From assembly GCA_018714725.1 (NCBI GenBank), contig DVMZ01000088.1, forward strand, positions 1 through 9,377: 9,377 nucleotides of DNA, given 5' to 3'. The stretch comes from Candidatus Scatosoma pullistercoris. GTDB taxonomy: Bacteria > Bacillota > Clostridia > Christensenellales > Borkfalkiaceae. The position numbers and the translations under genes were made by a program. Under the pieces are notes generated by a model. That model was not told where the DNA came from and did not search any database. It saw nothing but the letters and a program-made list of their open reading frames with translations. Positions 1 through 6,297 of this stretch are shown piece after piece (position 1 is the first letter of the stretch; each line of letters begins with the position of its first letter).

Positions 1-423
1 GAATATGTCTATGAGGAAAGCCTCTGGAGCGGGGGAAACCGTCGGCTGACGGTGAACGGAATCCCTGCCGGCAGGATTTCCGAAAAGAAATTTGCCATGA
101 CCGGGGCAAACGGCGCCATCGAGTATATTACGGTGCAGGGGAATCTGCGGGTCGGAATCACATTGGAGACCGCTTCCGGCAAGGTGGTCCTGGTAAAAAA
201 CGAGTGGTTTGATTGGATCCTGATTTTCCTCCCGATAATTTCCATTGTGATCGCCATGTGGAATGCTTCAAGCTATATTTTGGCGGGATGCGTTATGTCC
301 TTGTTCTGTCTGTTTACGGTAATGCTGGAAATTGTGGTCGCACGTTCTGTTTCGGCCAAAGCGCGGGGGCTTCTCGAACTGCTCATTGCCTCCGTTCCCA
401 TTTTGATTTCGCTTCTGTTCTGA
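1..423 (+). CDS. Uncharacterised membrane protein, 3' end only (5' truncated by window)
   Basis: The frame is open from the first base and ends at TGA 421-423, giving 140 residues of a longer protein. An in-frame GTG at 52 exists, but coding continues upstream without a stop and no ribosome site precedes it, so it is unlikely to be the start. The visible N-terminal part (residues 1-68) is soluble and beta-rich, with the pattern EESLWSGGNRRLTVNG followed by short strand-like segments. Then come three hydrophobic segments at about residues 72-87, 91-113 and 123-140, the last ending at the C-terminus. I recall similar small Bacillota proteins with an 'EESFWTG' type soluble part and a hydrophobic tail, all uncharacterised. 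Membrane location follows from the segments; function is unknown. It is separated from the next operon by about 320 nt and a probable terminator. Confidence 0.75.
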   Translation, partial: EYVYEESLWSGGNRRLTVNGIPAGRISEKKFAMTGANGAIEYITVQGNLRVGITLETASGKVVLVKNEWFDWILIFLPIISIVIAMWNASSYILAGCVMSLFCLFTVMLEIVVARSVSAKARGLLELLIASVPILISLLF

Positions 424-520
424 AATCATCGGTCCGAAATGCGCTCGTCAAATCCCTGCCGTGGCGATAGCGGGAAAATCCGGCTTGTACGTTAGTAGGT
501 TGAGAAATCGGCTGTGGCGG

Positions 521-552
521 CGCTTGCGGCAAATGCCGCGGGCGGAATTTTT
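521..552 (+). terminator. Probable rho-independent terminator after the first gene
   Basis: The arms 521-530 (CGCTTGCGGC) and 535-544 (GCCGCGGGCG) pair over 10 bp, two of them G-U, around the loop AAAT. GAA and then five T (548-552) follow. It lies about 100 nt after the stop of the membrane-protein gene and about 100 nt before the next promoter, where a terminator would be expected. The distance from the stop and the two wobble pairs lower certainty. Confidence 0.5.
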
Positions 553-600
553 CTGTCGCGGAGTCAAAGGAAAGGCGCCGGCGGGAAAACAGAAAAAGAG

Positions 601-637
601 ATTCGGAAAAACAGACAGTCACCGGAATTTTCCGAAT
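601..637. repeat. 10-bp perfect inverted repeat next to the phospholipid operon promoter
   Basis: ATTCGGAAAA (601-610) and TTTTCCGAAT (628-637) are perfect reverse complements separated by 17 nt, ending 12 nt before the -35 box at 650. The core TTTCCGAA recurs at 659-666, between the -35 and -10 boxes, exactly 30 nt after the copy at 629-636. The arrangement resembles a set of operator half-sites. The element is AT-rich and the same 8-mer also occurs by chance in coding sequence near position 79, so binding by a regulator is only an inference. Confidence 0.45.
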
Positions 638-649
638 TGTTAAAATTTA

Positions 650-678
650 TTGACAAAATTTCCGAAGAAGGGTATAAT
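650..678 (+). promoter_or_regulatory. Consensus sigma-A promoter of the phospholipid operon
   Basis: TTGACA (650-655), a 17-nt spacer and TATAAT (673-678) match the housekeeping sigma consensus at all twelve positions. Transcription should begin near 685, leaving a leader of about 60 nt before the ATG at 744 with the ribosome site GGGGAAGG. A TTTCCGAA element sits in the spacer at 659-666, so a bound regulator could block polymerase here. Confidence 0.85.
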
Positions 679-743
679 CAAGGAAAGCCGGTCTGCGGAA
701 GTCGCGGCGCCTGCGGGAGCAGAGCGAGGCGGGGAAGGAAATT

Positions 744-1841
744 ATGGGAAAACGACTTTCCAAAAACGCAAAAAAACAGCTTTTCAACGGTTTGTTTCTG
801 CTCCTGCTCATCGGGATTACGATGGCAATCCTGCTGGCGAGCAACCGGGAGCTGAATTTTGAAAACATCCGGGAATTCCTTCTCGGTTGCAATCCCTGGT
901 TGCTGGCGGCGGCGTTTGTCTGTATGTTGCTGTTTATCGCGTTTGAGGGGTTCAGTCTGCACCTCATTTCCCGGCGTTTAGGGCATAGATGCCGGCTGTA
1001 TTCTTCAATGGTGTATTCGGCCGCAGACGTCTATTATTCCGCGCTTACGCCTTCGGCGTCCGGGGGACAGCCCGCCTGCGCCTATTATATGGTGAAAGAC
1101 GGAATGGACACGGGCACGGCGACGTTTGCGCTGGTATTCAATCTCGTTGCCTATACGGCGGCTATTTTTGTCATCGGGGCGACGGGGTTTCTGCTCCGCC
1201 CGCATCTGTTTGCGGAGTTTGAGTTCTGGATTCGTTTCCTCGTTGCCGCGGGATTGGTCGCGCAAGGAGTGTTGCTCGCGTTTTTTGTGGCGTGTATGCG
1301 CTGTCATAAGGGGGTTCTGAAATTCGGGAACGGGGTGATTTCCCTGCTCGTGAAAATCCGGCTGATGAAAAAGCCGGAGAAATGGCGGGAAAGGCTGAGC
1401 GAAGAGGTGGAAAAATACCGCATCGGCTTTGAGGAAATCAAAAAGCACCGCGCCCTTTTCTTTGAGGCGCTGGCGCTCAACGTCGCGCAGCGGATTTCTC
1501 AGATTCTCGTCAACTGCTTTGTCTGTCTGGCCGCGGGCGTCACTTGTTTCTGGGACGTGTTCGCCATGCAGGCGTTCGTACTGATCGGATATAATTCCAT
1601 TCCGTTGCCGGGCGGCGTCGGCGCGTTTGAATATCTGTATCTGCACATTTACGGCCTGTTGTTCGAGGACGCCTTTATTCTGTCGGCAATGATGGTGACG
1701 AGGACGATTTCCCACTACCTTTGCATTCTGGTCAGCGGAGCGATGACGCTTGCGTATCATATCCATATTCTGAAAAGAAAAAAAGAGAAAATAAATTATA
1801 TCAATATACAAGAGAAGAGTGAAAATGAAGAGCGAGAGTAA
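744..1841 (+). CDS. Flippase-like integral membrane protein (LPG synthase TM / YbhN / UPF0104 family)
   Basis: This 365-residue polytopic membrane protein has hydrophobic segments at about residues 15-32, 50-70, 124-150, 162-184, 250-265, 272-290 and 312-340. It carries the two glycine-rich signatures of the lysylphosphatidylglycerol synthase transmembrane family: SASGGQPA (104-111) and PLPGGVGAFE (287-296). In MprF this domain translocates aminoacylated lipid; stand-alone members are assigned to lipid or lipid-linked sugar transfer, mostly unproved. No soluble aminoacyl-transferase domain is present, so it is not a full MprF. The ATG at 744 follows GGGGAAGG at suitable spacing. The C-terminal tail is hydrophilic (KRKKEK onward) and its coding end overlaps pssA by 17 nt. 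As first gene of an operon with pssA and psd, it may move phosphatidylserine, phosphatidylethanolamine or a related lipid between leaflets; that role is inferred from context only. Confidence 0.88.
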   Translation: MGKRLSKNAKKQLFNGLFLLLLIGITMAILLASNRELNFENIREFLLGCNPWLLAAAFVCMLLFIAFEGFSLHLISRRLGHRCRLYSSMVYSAADVYYSALTPSASGGQPACAYYMVKDGMDTGTATFALVFNLVAYTAAIFVIGATGFLLRPHLFAEFEFWIRFLVAAGLVAQGVLLAFFVACMRCHKGVLKFGNGVISLLVKIRLMKKPEKWRERLSEEVEKYRIGFEEIKKHRALFFEALALNVAQRISQILVNCFVCLAAGVTCFWDVFAMQAFVLIGYNSIPLPGGVGAFEYLYLHIYGLLFEDAFILSAMMVTRTISHYLCILVSGAMTLAYHIHILKRKKEKINYINIQEKSENEERE

Positions 1842-2499
1842 AAAAATCGTAGGGTTTTATCATTACGGGGTGATTCTCACCTATCTTTCGGTGATTGCGG
1901 CGATCGTCGGAATGTGTTTTTCGGTGGGCGGAAACAAGCCGGCTCATCCGGGAATCGGGGTGATCTGTCTGTTGATTTCCGGGTTTTGCGACGCGTTTGA
2001 CGGCGCGGTGGCAAAGACCCGCAAAAACAGGACGAAAGAGGATAAAATGTTCGGCGAACGGATCGACTCGCTGAGCGATCTGATCGCTTTCGGGGTGGCG
2101 CCCGCGATGATCGGGTTCGGCATGCGGCTCAACCGCTGGTACTTTTTCCCGGTATATGCCGTGTTCGTGCTTTGCGCCCTGATTCGTCTCGCCTATTTCG
2201 ACGTTACGGAAGAAATCCGCACCAGCGATGAAAATTGCGGCAAACGGCTGTACTATGAAGGGCTTCCCGTCACGAACGTGGCGTTTGTCCTGCCGATCTT
2301 TTACCTCATCGCCACGATGTTCGCACCCCGGACTTTGGGGTATAACGCGGTGATGCTGGCGGGCTATCTTGCGCTCTCCGCGGCGTTCATCATTCGCTTT
2401 CGGATGCCGAAGCTGGGGGTGAGGGGATTGATCATCGCTATGATCATTCTGGGAATTATCCTCGGATCGCTGCTTTTTATCCGACAGGTTGTGTTATGA
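1825..2499 (+). CDS. pssA: CDP-diacylglycerol--serine O-phosphatidyltransferase (phosphatidylserine synthase)
   Basis: This 224-residue membrane enzyme of the CDP-alcohol phosphatidyltransferase family condenses CDP-diacylglycerol with L-serine to phosphatidylserine and CMP. The metal-binding signature is visible as D56-x2-D59-G60-x2-A63, then G77-x3-D81-x3-D85, followed by FGVAPA. The usual Arg after the Ala is Lys here (K64), and the stretch between it and G77 is about four residues longer than the textbook motif, an insert I recall from clostridial homologues. RLAYFD (121-126) and EGLPVT (145-150) are further family marks. Hydrophobic segments lie at about 13-33, 43-55, 107-124, 150-167, 173-190 and 201-218. 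I prefer ATG 1825, after GAAGAG, over the in-frame GTG 1819, which adds two residues. It overlaps the upstream gene by 17 nt and its stop overlaps the psd start by ATGA, so the genes are probably translationally coupled. The choice of serine as acceptor rests on family resemblance and on psd next door. Confidence 0.92.
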   Translation: MKSESKKIVGFYHYGVILTYLSVIAAIVGMCFSVGGNKPAHPGIGVICLLISGFCDAFDGAVAKTRKNRTKEDKMFGERIDSLSDLIAFGVAPAMIGFGMRLNRWYFFPVYAVFVLCALIRLAYFDVTEEIRTSDENCGKRLYYEGLPVTNVAFVLPIFYLIATMFAPRTLGYNAVMLAGYLALSAAFIIRFRMPKLGVRGLIIAMIILGIILGSLLFIRQVVL

Positions 2500-3386
2500 G
2501 AGAAATCATAAAAAAGGAGGCGCTGCGGCCTGCGGCGTCTCTGCGTTTTTTATACGGAACCGGACCGGGAAGATGCCTTCTCGGAATTCTCTGCTCCCGG
2601 CGGCTGTCTCAGGCCGTCGGGAAATTCCTCGACAGCCGGTTTTCCAAAGTGTTCATCCGCGGATTTATCCGGAGAAACCGCATTGATATGTCTCAGTATG
2701 AGCAAACGTCCTATCGGAGCTTCAACGACTTTTTTACCCGGCGCATCCGGCCGGAGTGCCGTCCGTTCGATTTTTCCCCTGAGGCGTTTGTCTCTCCCTG
2801 CGACGCGAAATTGTCTGTTTTCCCGGTCGACGAGGGGAGCAGGTTTGAGATCAAGGGCTTTTCCTATTCGGTGGAGGAGCTTCTCAAAGACAAAACTCTG
2901 GCGGAAAAATACGAAGGCGGATTGTGTTTCGTGTTCCGCCTGGGGGTGGAGGATTACCACCGTTATTTTTATATCGACGACGGCGTCAAGGGGGAAAACG
3001 TCTTTATTCCCGGGAAACTGCACACCGTACAGCCGGCGGCGCTGGAAAAGCGGCGGGTGTTTGCGGAGAACTGCCGCGAATATACTTCGATGCAGACCGA
3101 GCATTTCGGACTGGTGACGCAGACGGAAGTGGGAGCCATGATGGTGGGCCGGATCGTCAACAACGACGGCGCGGGCGAGTGCCGGAGAGGAAAAGAAAAG
3201 GGCAGGTTTGAGTTCGGCGGCTCCACCGTCGTCCTGCTGGTGGAAAAAGACCGGGTGACGCCCGACGCGGAACTGCTTGAAAATACCCGCCGCGGGGACG
3301 AGACGGCGGTGAAGTGCGGCGAGCGGCTCGGGGTCGCGTTCCGTCCGGCCGCTCCGGAGGGCGCGCAGGCGCCGGAATATGTGTAA
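2496..3386 (+). CDS. psd: Phosphatidylserine decarboxylase proenzyme
   Basis: This 296-residue pyruvoyl-dependent enzyme decarboxylates phosphatidylserine to phosphatidylethanolamine at the membrane. The proenzyme should cleave itself at GGST (241-244), turning S243 into the pyruvoyl group of a short alpha chain of about 54 residues. The Asp and His of the self-cleavage triad are visible as D103 in SPCDAKL and H155 in VEDYHRYF. Other family blocks are YRSFNDFFTRRI (73-84), PGKLHTVQP (172-180) and TEVGAMMVGRIV (210-221). GGST rather than LGST is the form I associate with clostridial and PSD2-type enzymes. The ATG overlaps the pssA stop as ATGA with only a weak ribosome site (ACAGG), which favours translational coupling. 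The next gene has its own promoter and I see no clear terminator after psd. The C-terminus is Pro/Ala-rich and carries no recognised motif. Confidence 0.95.
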   Translation: MREIIKKEALRPAASLRFLYGTGPGRCLLGILCSRRLSQAVGKFLDSRFSKVFIRGFIRRNRIDMSQYEQTSYRSFNDFFTRRIRPECRPFDFSPEAFVSPCDAKLSVFPVDEGSRFEIKGFSYSVEELLKDKTLAEKYEGGLCFVFRLGVEDYHRYFYIDDGVKGENVFIPGKLHTVQPAALEKRRVFAENCREYTSMQTEHFGLVTQTEVGAMMVGRIVNNDGAGECRRGKEKGRFEFGGSTVVLLVEKDRVTPDAELLENTRRGDETAVKCGERLGVAFRPAAPEGAQAPEYV

Positions 3387-3431
3387 ATTATGGATTTTCT
3401 GTAAAAATCGGCGGCAATCCCGCAAAAGTAC

Positions 3432-3460
3432 TTGACGGAAAACGAAATAAAGGGTAAAAT
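3432..3460 (+). promoter_or_regulatory. Sigma-A-like promoter of the cyclophilin-like lipoprotein gene
   Basis: TTGACG (3432-3437), a 17-nt spacer and TAAAAT (3455-3460) match the consensus at ten of twelve positions. A start near 3467 would leave a leader of about 29 nt with GGAG at 3485-3488 ahead of the ATG at 3496. It allows expression independent of the psd operon, although readthrough from psd is possible. Confidence 0.7.
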
Positions 3461-3495
3461 AAGAGAGTATTAAAATCCGTCGATGGAGAAATTCG

Positions 3496-4368
3496 ATGAC
3501 TGCGAAAAGAACTTTCAAGAAAATTATAGGCATGGCGCTTGCCGGGGCGAGCGTTGCGGCGTCGCTTACGATGTTTTCCGCCTGTACGACCAATCACCCG
3601 GAAGTGGAGATCAAGATTTCGTTCAATGACGTCAGCTATACGCTGGAATATAAACTTTACAGAAAACTGGCGCCTTCCACCGTGCAGCATTTCCTGGAAC
3701 TTGCGGAAAAGGGCTATTATGACGGGCTGTGCGTGCATAACTATGTCGCCGATTCCAAAATGTACACCGGTGCGTATTCCTACGACCCCAACAAGACGTC
3801 CGAAGGCGGGCTTGTGGAGAAGGCGTATTACGACGTCGTGCGCGACTGGCATCTGACCCAGACCGTCTGGAGAGACGAAGAAGTGTCCCTGCCCCTGTAT
3901 TCTGTTTACGGAGAATTTTCCGACAACGGCTTCGAGGTGGAGAACGGGGAACTCCGGCAGACTTACGGTTCGCTGACGATGTATTATACGCCCAAGAAAA
4001 ATACCCCGTACGTCTATGTCAAGCGCGCGGACGGAAAGGGTTACGATCCCAAGAAATACGAGTACAACAGCGCGACCTCGCAGTTCTTCATCTCCCTTGC
4101 GAGCGGCAGTTCTTCAAACAGCGCTTATTGCACCTTCGGAACGCTGAAAGACGACAGCGTGGAAGTGCTCGATGACCTCAAAGACGCCATTTCGACCTAT
4201 ATCGAGGACGAGTACGAGGGCGAAACTTCCGACTTCGCGCCGGAAACCACGTTGATCGTGGACGAGGACGATCCCATCGAAAGCGTCAGCTCCGCCAAGG
4301 AGTCTCAGACCTATTCCGTGCCGAAGGAGCCGATTGTCATCACTTCCGTCAAAGTGCTGCGCTATTGA
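3496..4368 (+). CDS. Lipoprotein with a divergent cyclophilin-type peptidyl-prolyl isomerase domain
   Basis: The 290-residue product starts with a basic stretch and a hydrophobic helix (about 8-27) ending in the lipobox FSAC, with C30 as the expected lipidation site, so it should be anchored on the outer face of the membrane. The cyclophilin fold is suggested by LAPSTVQHFLELAEKGYYDG (58-77), GEFSDNG (139-145), YGSLTM (157-162), SQFFISLA (195-202) and CTFGTLKDDSVEVLDDL (212-228), in the order seen in cyclophilins. The FHR motif that carries the catalytic arginine reads VHN here (N82), and the usual SMAR reads TMYY, so isomerase activity is doubtful; a chaperone or substrate-binding role is more likely. 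Segments around 85-140 and 163-190 are longer than in compact cyclophilins, and the C-terminal 50 residues are acidic. The gene has its own promoter and a strong terminator, and reads towards the minus-strand gene. Confidence 0.8.
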   Translation: MTAKRTFKKIIGMALAGASVAASLTMFSACTTNHPEVEIKISFNDVSYTLEYKLYRKLAPSTVQHFLELAEKGYYDGLCVHNYVADSKMYTGAYSYDPNKTSEGGLVEKAYYDVVRDWHLTQTVWRDEEVSLPLYSVYGEFSDNGFEVENGELRQTYGSLTMYYTPKKNTPYVYVKRADGKGYDPKKYEYNSATSQFFISLASGSSSNSAYCTFGTLKDDSVEVLDDLKDAISTYIEDEYEGETSDFAPETTLIVDEDDPIESVSSAKESQTYSVPKEPIVITSVKVLRY

Positions 4369-4402
4369 TTGCGCTTTTCGGGCGCTTATTCCTTAAAAAC
4401 TC

Positions 4403-4441
4403 ATTTCCCGTTTCCGGAACCCCGGAAACGGGAAATTTTTT
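4403..4441 (+). terminator. Strong rho-independent terminator after the cyclophilin-like gene
   Basis: Arms 4403-4417 and 4422-4436 pair perfectly over 15 bp around a 4-nt loop (AACC), followed by six T (4436-4441). It lies 35 nt after the stop at 4368. Read on the minus strand, the hairpin is followed by GAG and a run of five T, so it may also stop transcripts of the converging gene that ends at 4592. Confidence 0.9.
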
Positions 4442-4591
4442 CGTGAGGACGCGGTCGGAAGGAAAAAAGGAGGAACCTTCGCCGCGGCTCCCGCAAGGAG
4501 CCTGAAGAACCGACTTTTTTTCAGCCGTCGGGGCCGGTCGACAGTCGCCTGCCGTACCGAAGTTCCCCGCGGCAAGGGAGGCAAAGAGGGC

Positions 4592-5497
4592 TCAGCCCCG
4601 GATGTCCGCGATTTTTCCGTCTCTGACCACGGCAGTGAAATAGCGCAGTTCGTACAGCCGGTCTTTCTTTTTACGGACGAGGCCGCAGGTGGCGGGGTCT
4701 TTGGTCAGCGTCACCGAACAGAAATCGCCTAAAAACGCGCGGATGTGATCGGCTTTTTCCCGGAGTTCGTCGTTCAGCATCTGCGCAAAATCCGCGCCGA
4801 TGAGAACGCTTTCAAAAAAGGCGTAGGGAAGCAGTTCTTCGCGCACGGTTTCTTCCGCGCCCGCCTCTCCCGTTTCCAAAATGCGGAAGGAAGTTCTGAA
4901 ACAGCCTTCTTCGGTGAGCGCCCAGCTGCATTCGGCGCGGCGGTGCCGGCTGTCCGACAGGGGCAGGGTTGCGCTGAGCGTGTTGTTTTCAATCTGAAAA
5001 GAAGTAACCTGTTCGTTGAGCGCGCATTTTCCGTCGGCAGTGAAAACCGCGAGGGCGTTCTGACCCCGAAGGAAAAACAGGCCGCTTTCAAACTGTACGG
5101 AGCAGGGGTCGAAATCGTCGGAAAGAGGGGACACCGAAAATCCCTTTGCCGTTTCCAGGGAAAGCTGGACGTTGCCCTGGCGGAAAACGGTGGCGAGATT
5201 GCCGACGAAACGTTCCTGCGCGATGATTTTCAAAGAAAAATCGGAAGGCGGGAAATCGCGGACGTAGACGGCGATTCCGTCCCGGAGAAGATACACTTCG
5301 CAATGTTCGGGCGGAGAAAAGCGGAGCTTTTCCGTGAGGAAAAAACCGACCGGCAAAGCGCCTTCGGGAATAAATTCGGCAAAGACGTTGTCTTTCGGCT
5401 CGATTTCCGCAAACCGCTCGAAGCGGTCGGTCATTCCGAAAAAAACACCGCCGAGCATGAGTGCGCACGGCCGCGAGGACAAGAAATAAATTTTCAT
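4592..5497 (-). CDS. Uncharacterised protein, 301 residues
   Basis: I do not recognise the family. The product begins MKIYFLSSRPCALMLGGVFF, followed by G-x-TDRFERFAE, and has many short alternating hydrophobic segments that suggest a mostly beta-structured soluble protein rather than a membrane one. The first 20 residues are mildly hydrophobic with a Cys at 11, but there is no clear signal peptide or lipobox. The C-terminal 75 residues look helical and then strand-rich (ML-x-DELREKADHIRAFLGDF, then YELRYFTAVVRDGKIADI), loosely like small alpha+beta cone folds; that is only a guess. The frame is intact, uses the same codon style as its neighbours, and is longer than any competing frame here. 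No good Shine-Dalgarno precedes the ATG at 5497 (upstream reads ATATTAAAGT). It is divergent from the SANT-repeat gene, with 84 nt between, and convergent with the cyclophilin-like gene. Confidence 0.75.
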   Translation of the reverse strand: MKIYFLSSRPCALMLGGVFFGMTDRFERFAEIEPKDNVFAEFIPEGALPVGFFLTEKLRFSPPEHCEVYLLRDGIAVYVRDFPPSDFSLKIIAQERFVGNLATVFRQGNVQLSLETAKGFSVSPLSDDFDPCSVQFESGLFFLRGQNALAVFTADGKCALNEQVTSFQIENNTLSATLPLSDSRHRRAECSWALTEEGCFRTSFRILETGEAGAEETVREELLPYAFFESVLIGADFAQMLNDELREKADHIRAFLGDFCSVTLTKDPATCGLVRKKKDRLYELRYFTAVVRDGKIADIRG

Positions 5498-5581
5498 ACT
5501 TTAATATATTCTTTTCTTGTTCTTTCCATGTATAAACGCCGCAAAATATGTTAATAATTCCTTCAAACGGGAGGTAAAACC
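5498..5581. promoter_or_regulatory. Divergent AT-rich promoter region
   Basis: These 84 nt between two divergent starts are clearly richer in A and T than the flanking genes and must hold the promoters of both. For the plus-strand gene, TATAAA (5531-5536) and AATAAT (5553-5558) are each five-of-six -10 candidates, but neither has a convincing -35. The ribosome site GGGAGG (5569-5574) lies 7 nt before the ATG at 5582. For the minus-strand gene no good promoter or ribosome site stands out. Confidence 0.35.
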
Positions 5582-6190
5582 ATGAATAAAATCAACGGCT
5601 ACACGGAAGAAGAAGCGAAAAGTCTGGTGGAATACATCTGGGAAGGCAAGCAGGCGGGCAAGACGCTGACCTGTCTGTTCGCGACCTACGGCGCCGCCCA
5701 CGGCCGCGCAAAGGGAAGCGTGCGGAACTACTATTACGCGCTCATGAAAAACAGAAAAAAGGACGAGCGCGTGGTGAAACTTCTGGACGGCAAACAGCTT
5801 TCCGTCGAACAGATCCGCGAATTTACGGAAGAGGAGACGGACAGCGTGCTCCGCAGTATTCTCAAAGAGAAGAGCAAAGGGGTTTCGGTGCGCCGCGCCA
5901 TCTGCAATCTCGCCAAAGGCGACGACAAGCTCATGCTGCGCCTGCAGAACAAGTACCGCAATATCCTTAAAAAACAGCCGGAGCGCATCGAGGCGATCGC
6001 CGCGGAACTGGGCATCCGCCCGACGGAAAAGAGCTTTTTACAGCGCCGGCTGGAAACGGAGATCAACGCTTTGTACGATCGCCTGACGCAGTCGCTGAAA
6101 GAGGAAAATGTGCGCCTTTCCAACGAGAATATCCGCCTGCGGCGGGAAAACGAAGCGCTGAAACGCCGCGCAGGATTCAAGGAAGTGTAA
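5582..6190 (+). CDS. Putative DNA-binding protein: two Myb/SANT-like repeats plus leucine zipper
   Basis: This 202-residue, very basic, helix-rich protein has no signal or membrane segment. Residues 7-56 and 81-130 are an internal duplication: both begin (Y/F)TEEE, both are 50 residues, and I count 11 identities without gaps plus many similar residues, ending in SVRNYYYALMK and LQNKYRNILK. The (Y/F)TEEE start and the SVRNYYY end resemble the Myb/SANT-like helix-turn-helix of Bacillota RsfA-type proteins, so DNA binding is likely though not proved. From about residue 152 to 196 runs a coiled coil with regular Leu and Asn spacing (KEENVRLSNENIRLRRENEA, 173-192), which should dimerise the protein like a zipper. 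GGGAGG 7 nt before ATG 5582 fixes the start. The gene is divergent from the unrecognised minus-strand gene, which it might regulate (inference), and is followed after 107 nt by the small YtxH-like gene. Confidence 0.8.
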   Translation: MNKINGYTEEEAKSLVEYIWEGKQAGKTLTCLFATYGAAHGRAKGSVRNYYYALMKNRKKDERVVKLLDGKQLSVEQIREFTEEETDSVLRSILKEKSKGVSVRRAICNLAKGDDKLMLRLQNKYRNILKKQPERIEAIAAELGIRPTEKSFLQRRLETEINALYDRLTQSLKEENVRLSNENIRLRRENEALKRRAGFKEV

Positions 6191-6297
6191 AAAAGTCGCT
6201 TTTTGTCGGAAATCGCGCATAAACGACAGGAAACCCGTCCATACTGATGGTACGGGGCAAACGCCCGGCGTATGTCCCGCAAAGGGAGGTTTCAGTT

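Larger units (their letters stand above)
424..649. other. Intergenic region, no gene seen
   Basis: About 320 nt separate the stop at 423 from the ATG at 744. Apart from the terminator at 521-552, the inverted repeat at 601-637 and the promoter at 650-678, I find nothing supported. Short open frames crossing this stretch (for example from 461 and 514) have low-complexity, Arg-rich translations, lack ribosome sites, and in one case run through the promoter into the next gene in another frame. Confidence 0.6.

Noticed and set aside
514..855. Open frame over the phospholipid operon promoter
   Set aside because: It crosses a consensus promoter and a probable terminator and overlaps the start of the flippase-like gene in another frame; the translation has no recognisable domain.
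2514..2520. AAGGAGG just inside psd as a ribosome site for a shorter product
   Set aside because: No ATG, GTG or TTG lies in frame at a suitable distance, and the upstream ATG has family-consistent N-terminal sequence and the ATGA overlap.
3392..3409. GATTTT/AAAATC hairpin after psd as terminator
   Set aside because: It is short and AT-only with no T-run following.
2550..3593. 347-residue frame on the minus strand
   Set aside because: It lies opposite psd and the start of the cyclophilin-like gene, whose frames have clear family motifs; the antisense product has none.
4485..4502. GGCTCC/GGAGCC hairpin as a terminator of the minus-strand gene
   Set aside because: The stem is only six base pairs, and on the minus strand the T-run comes more than 20 nt later; the strong hairpin at 4403-4436 is a better candidate.
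4745..5554. 269-residue plus-strand frame opposite the unrecognised gene
   Set aside because: The minus-strand frame is longer with a more natural composition; this one is Arg/Phe-rich, runs through the divergent promoter region and lacks a ribosome site.
6190..6205. AAAAAG/CTTTTT hairpin after the SANT-repeat gene as terminator
   Set aside because: The stem is six mostly A-T pairs with a 3-nt loop, too weak to be a terminator; transcription may run on into the YtxH-like gene.
6203..6245. Promoter for the YtxH-like gene (TTGTCG with CATACT)
   Set aside because: The spacing is about 30 nt, far from 17, and no better pair is present.
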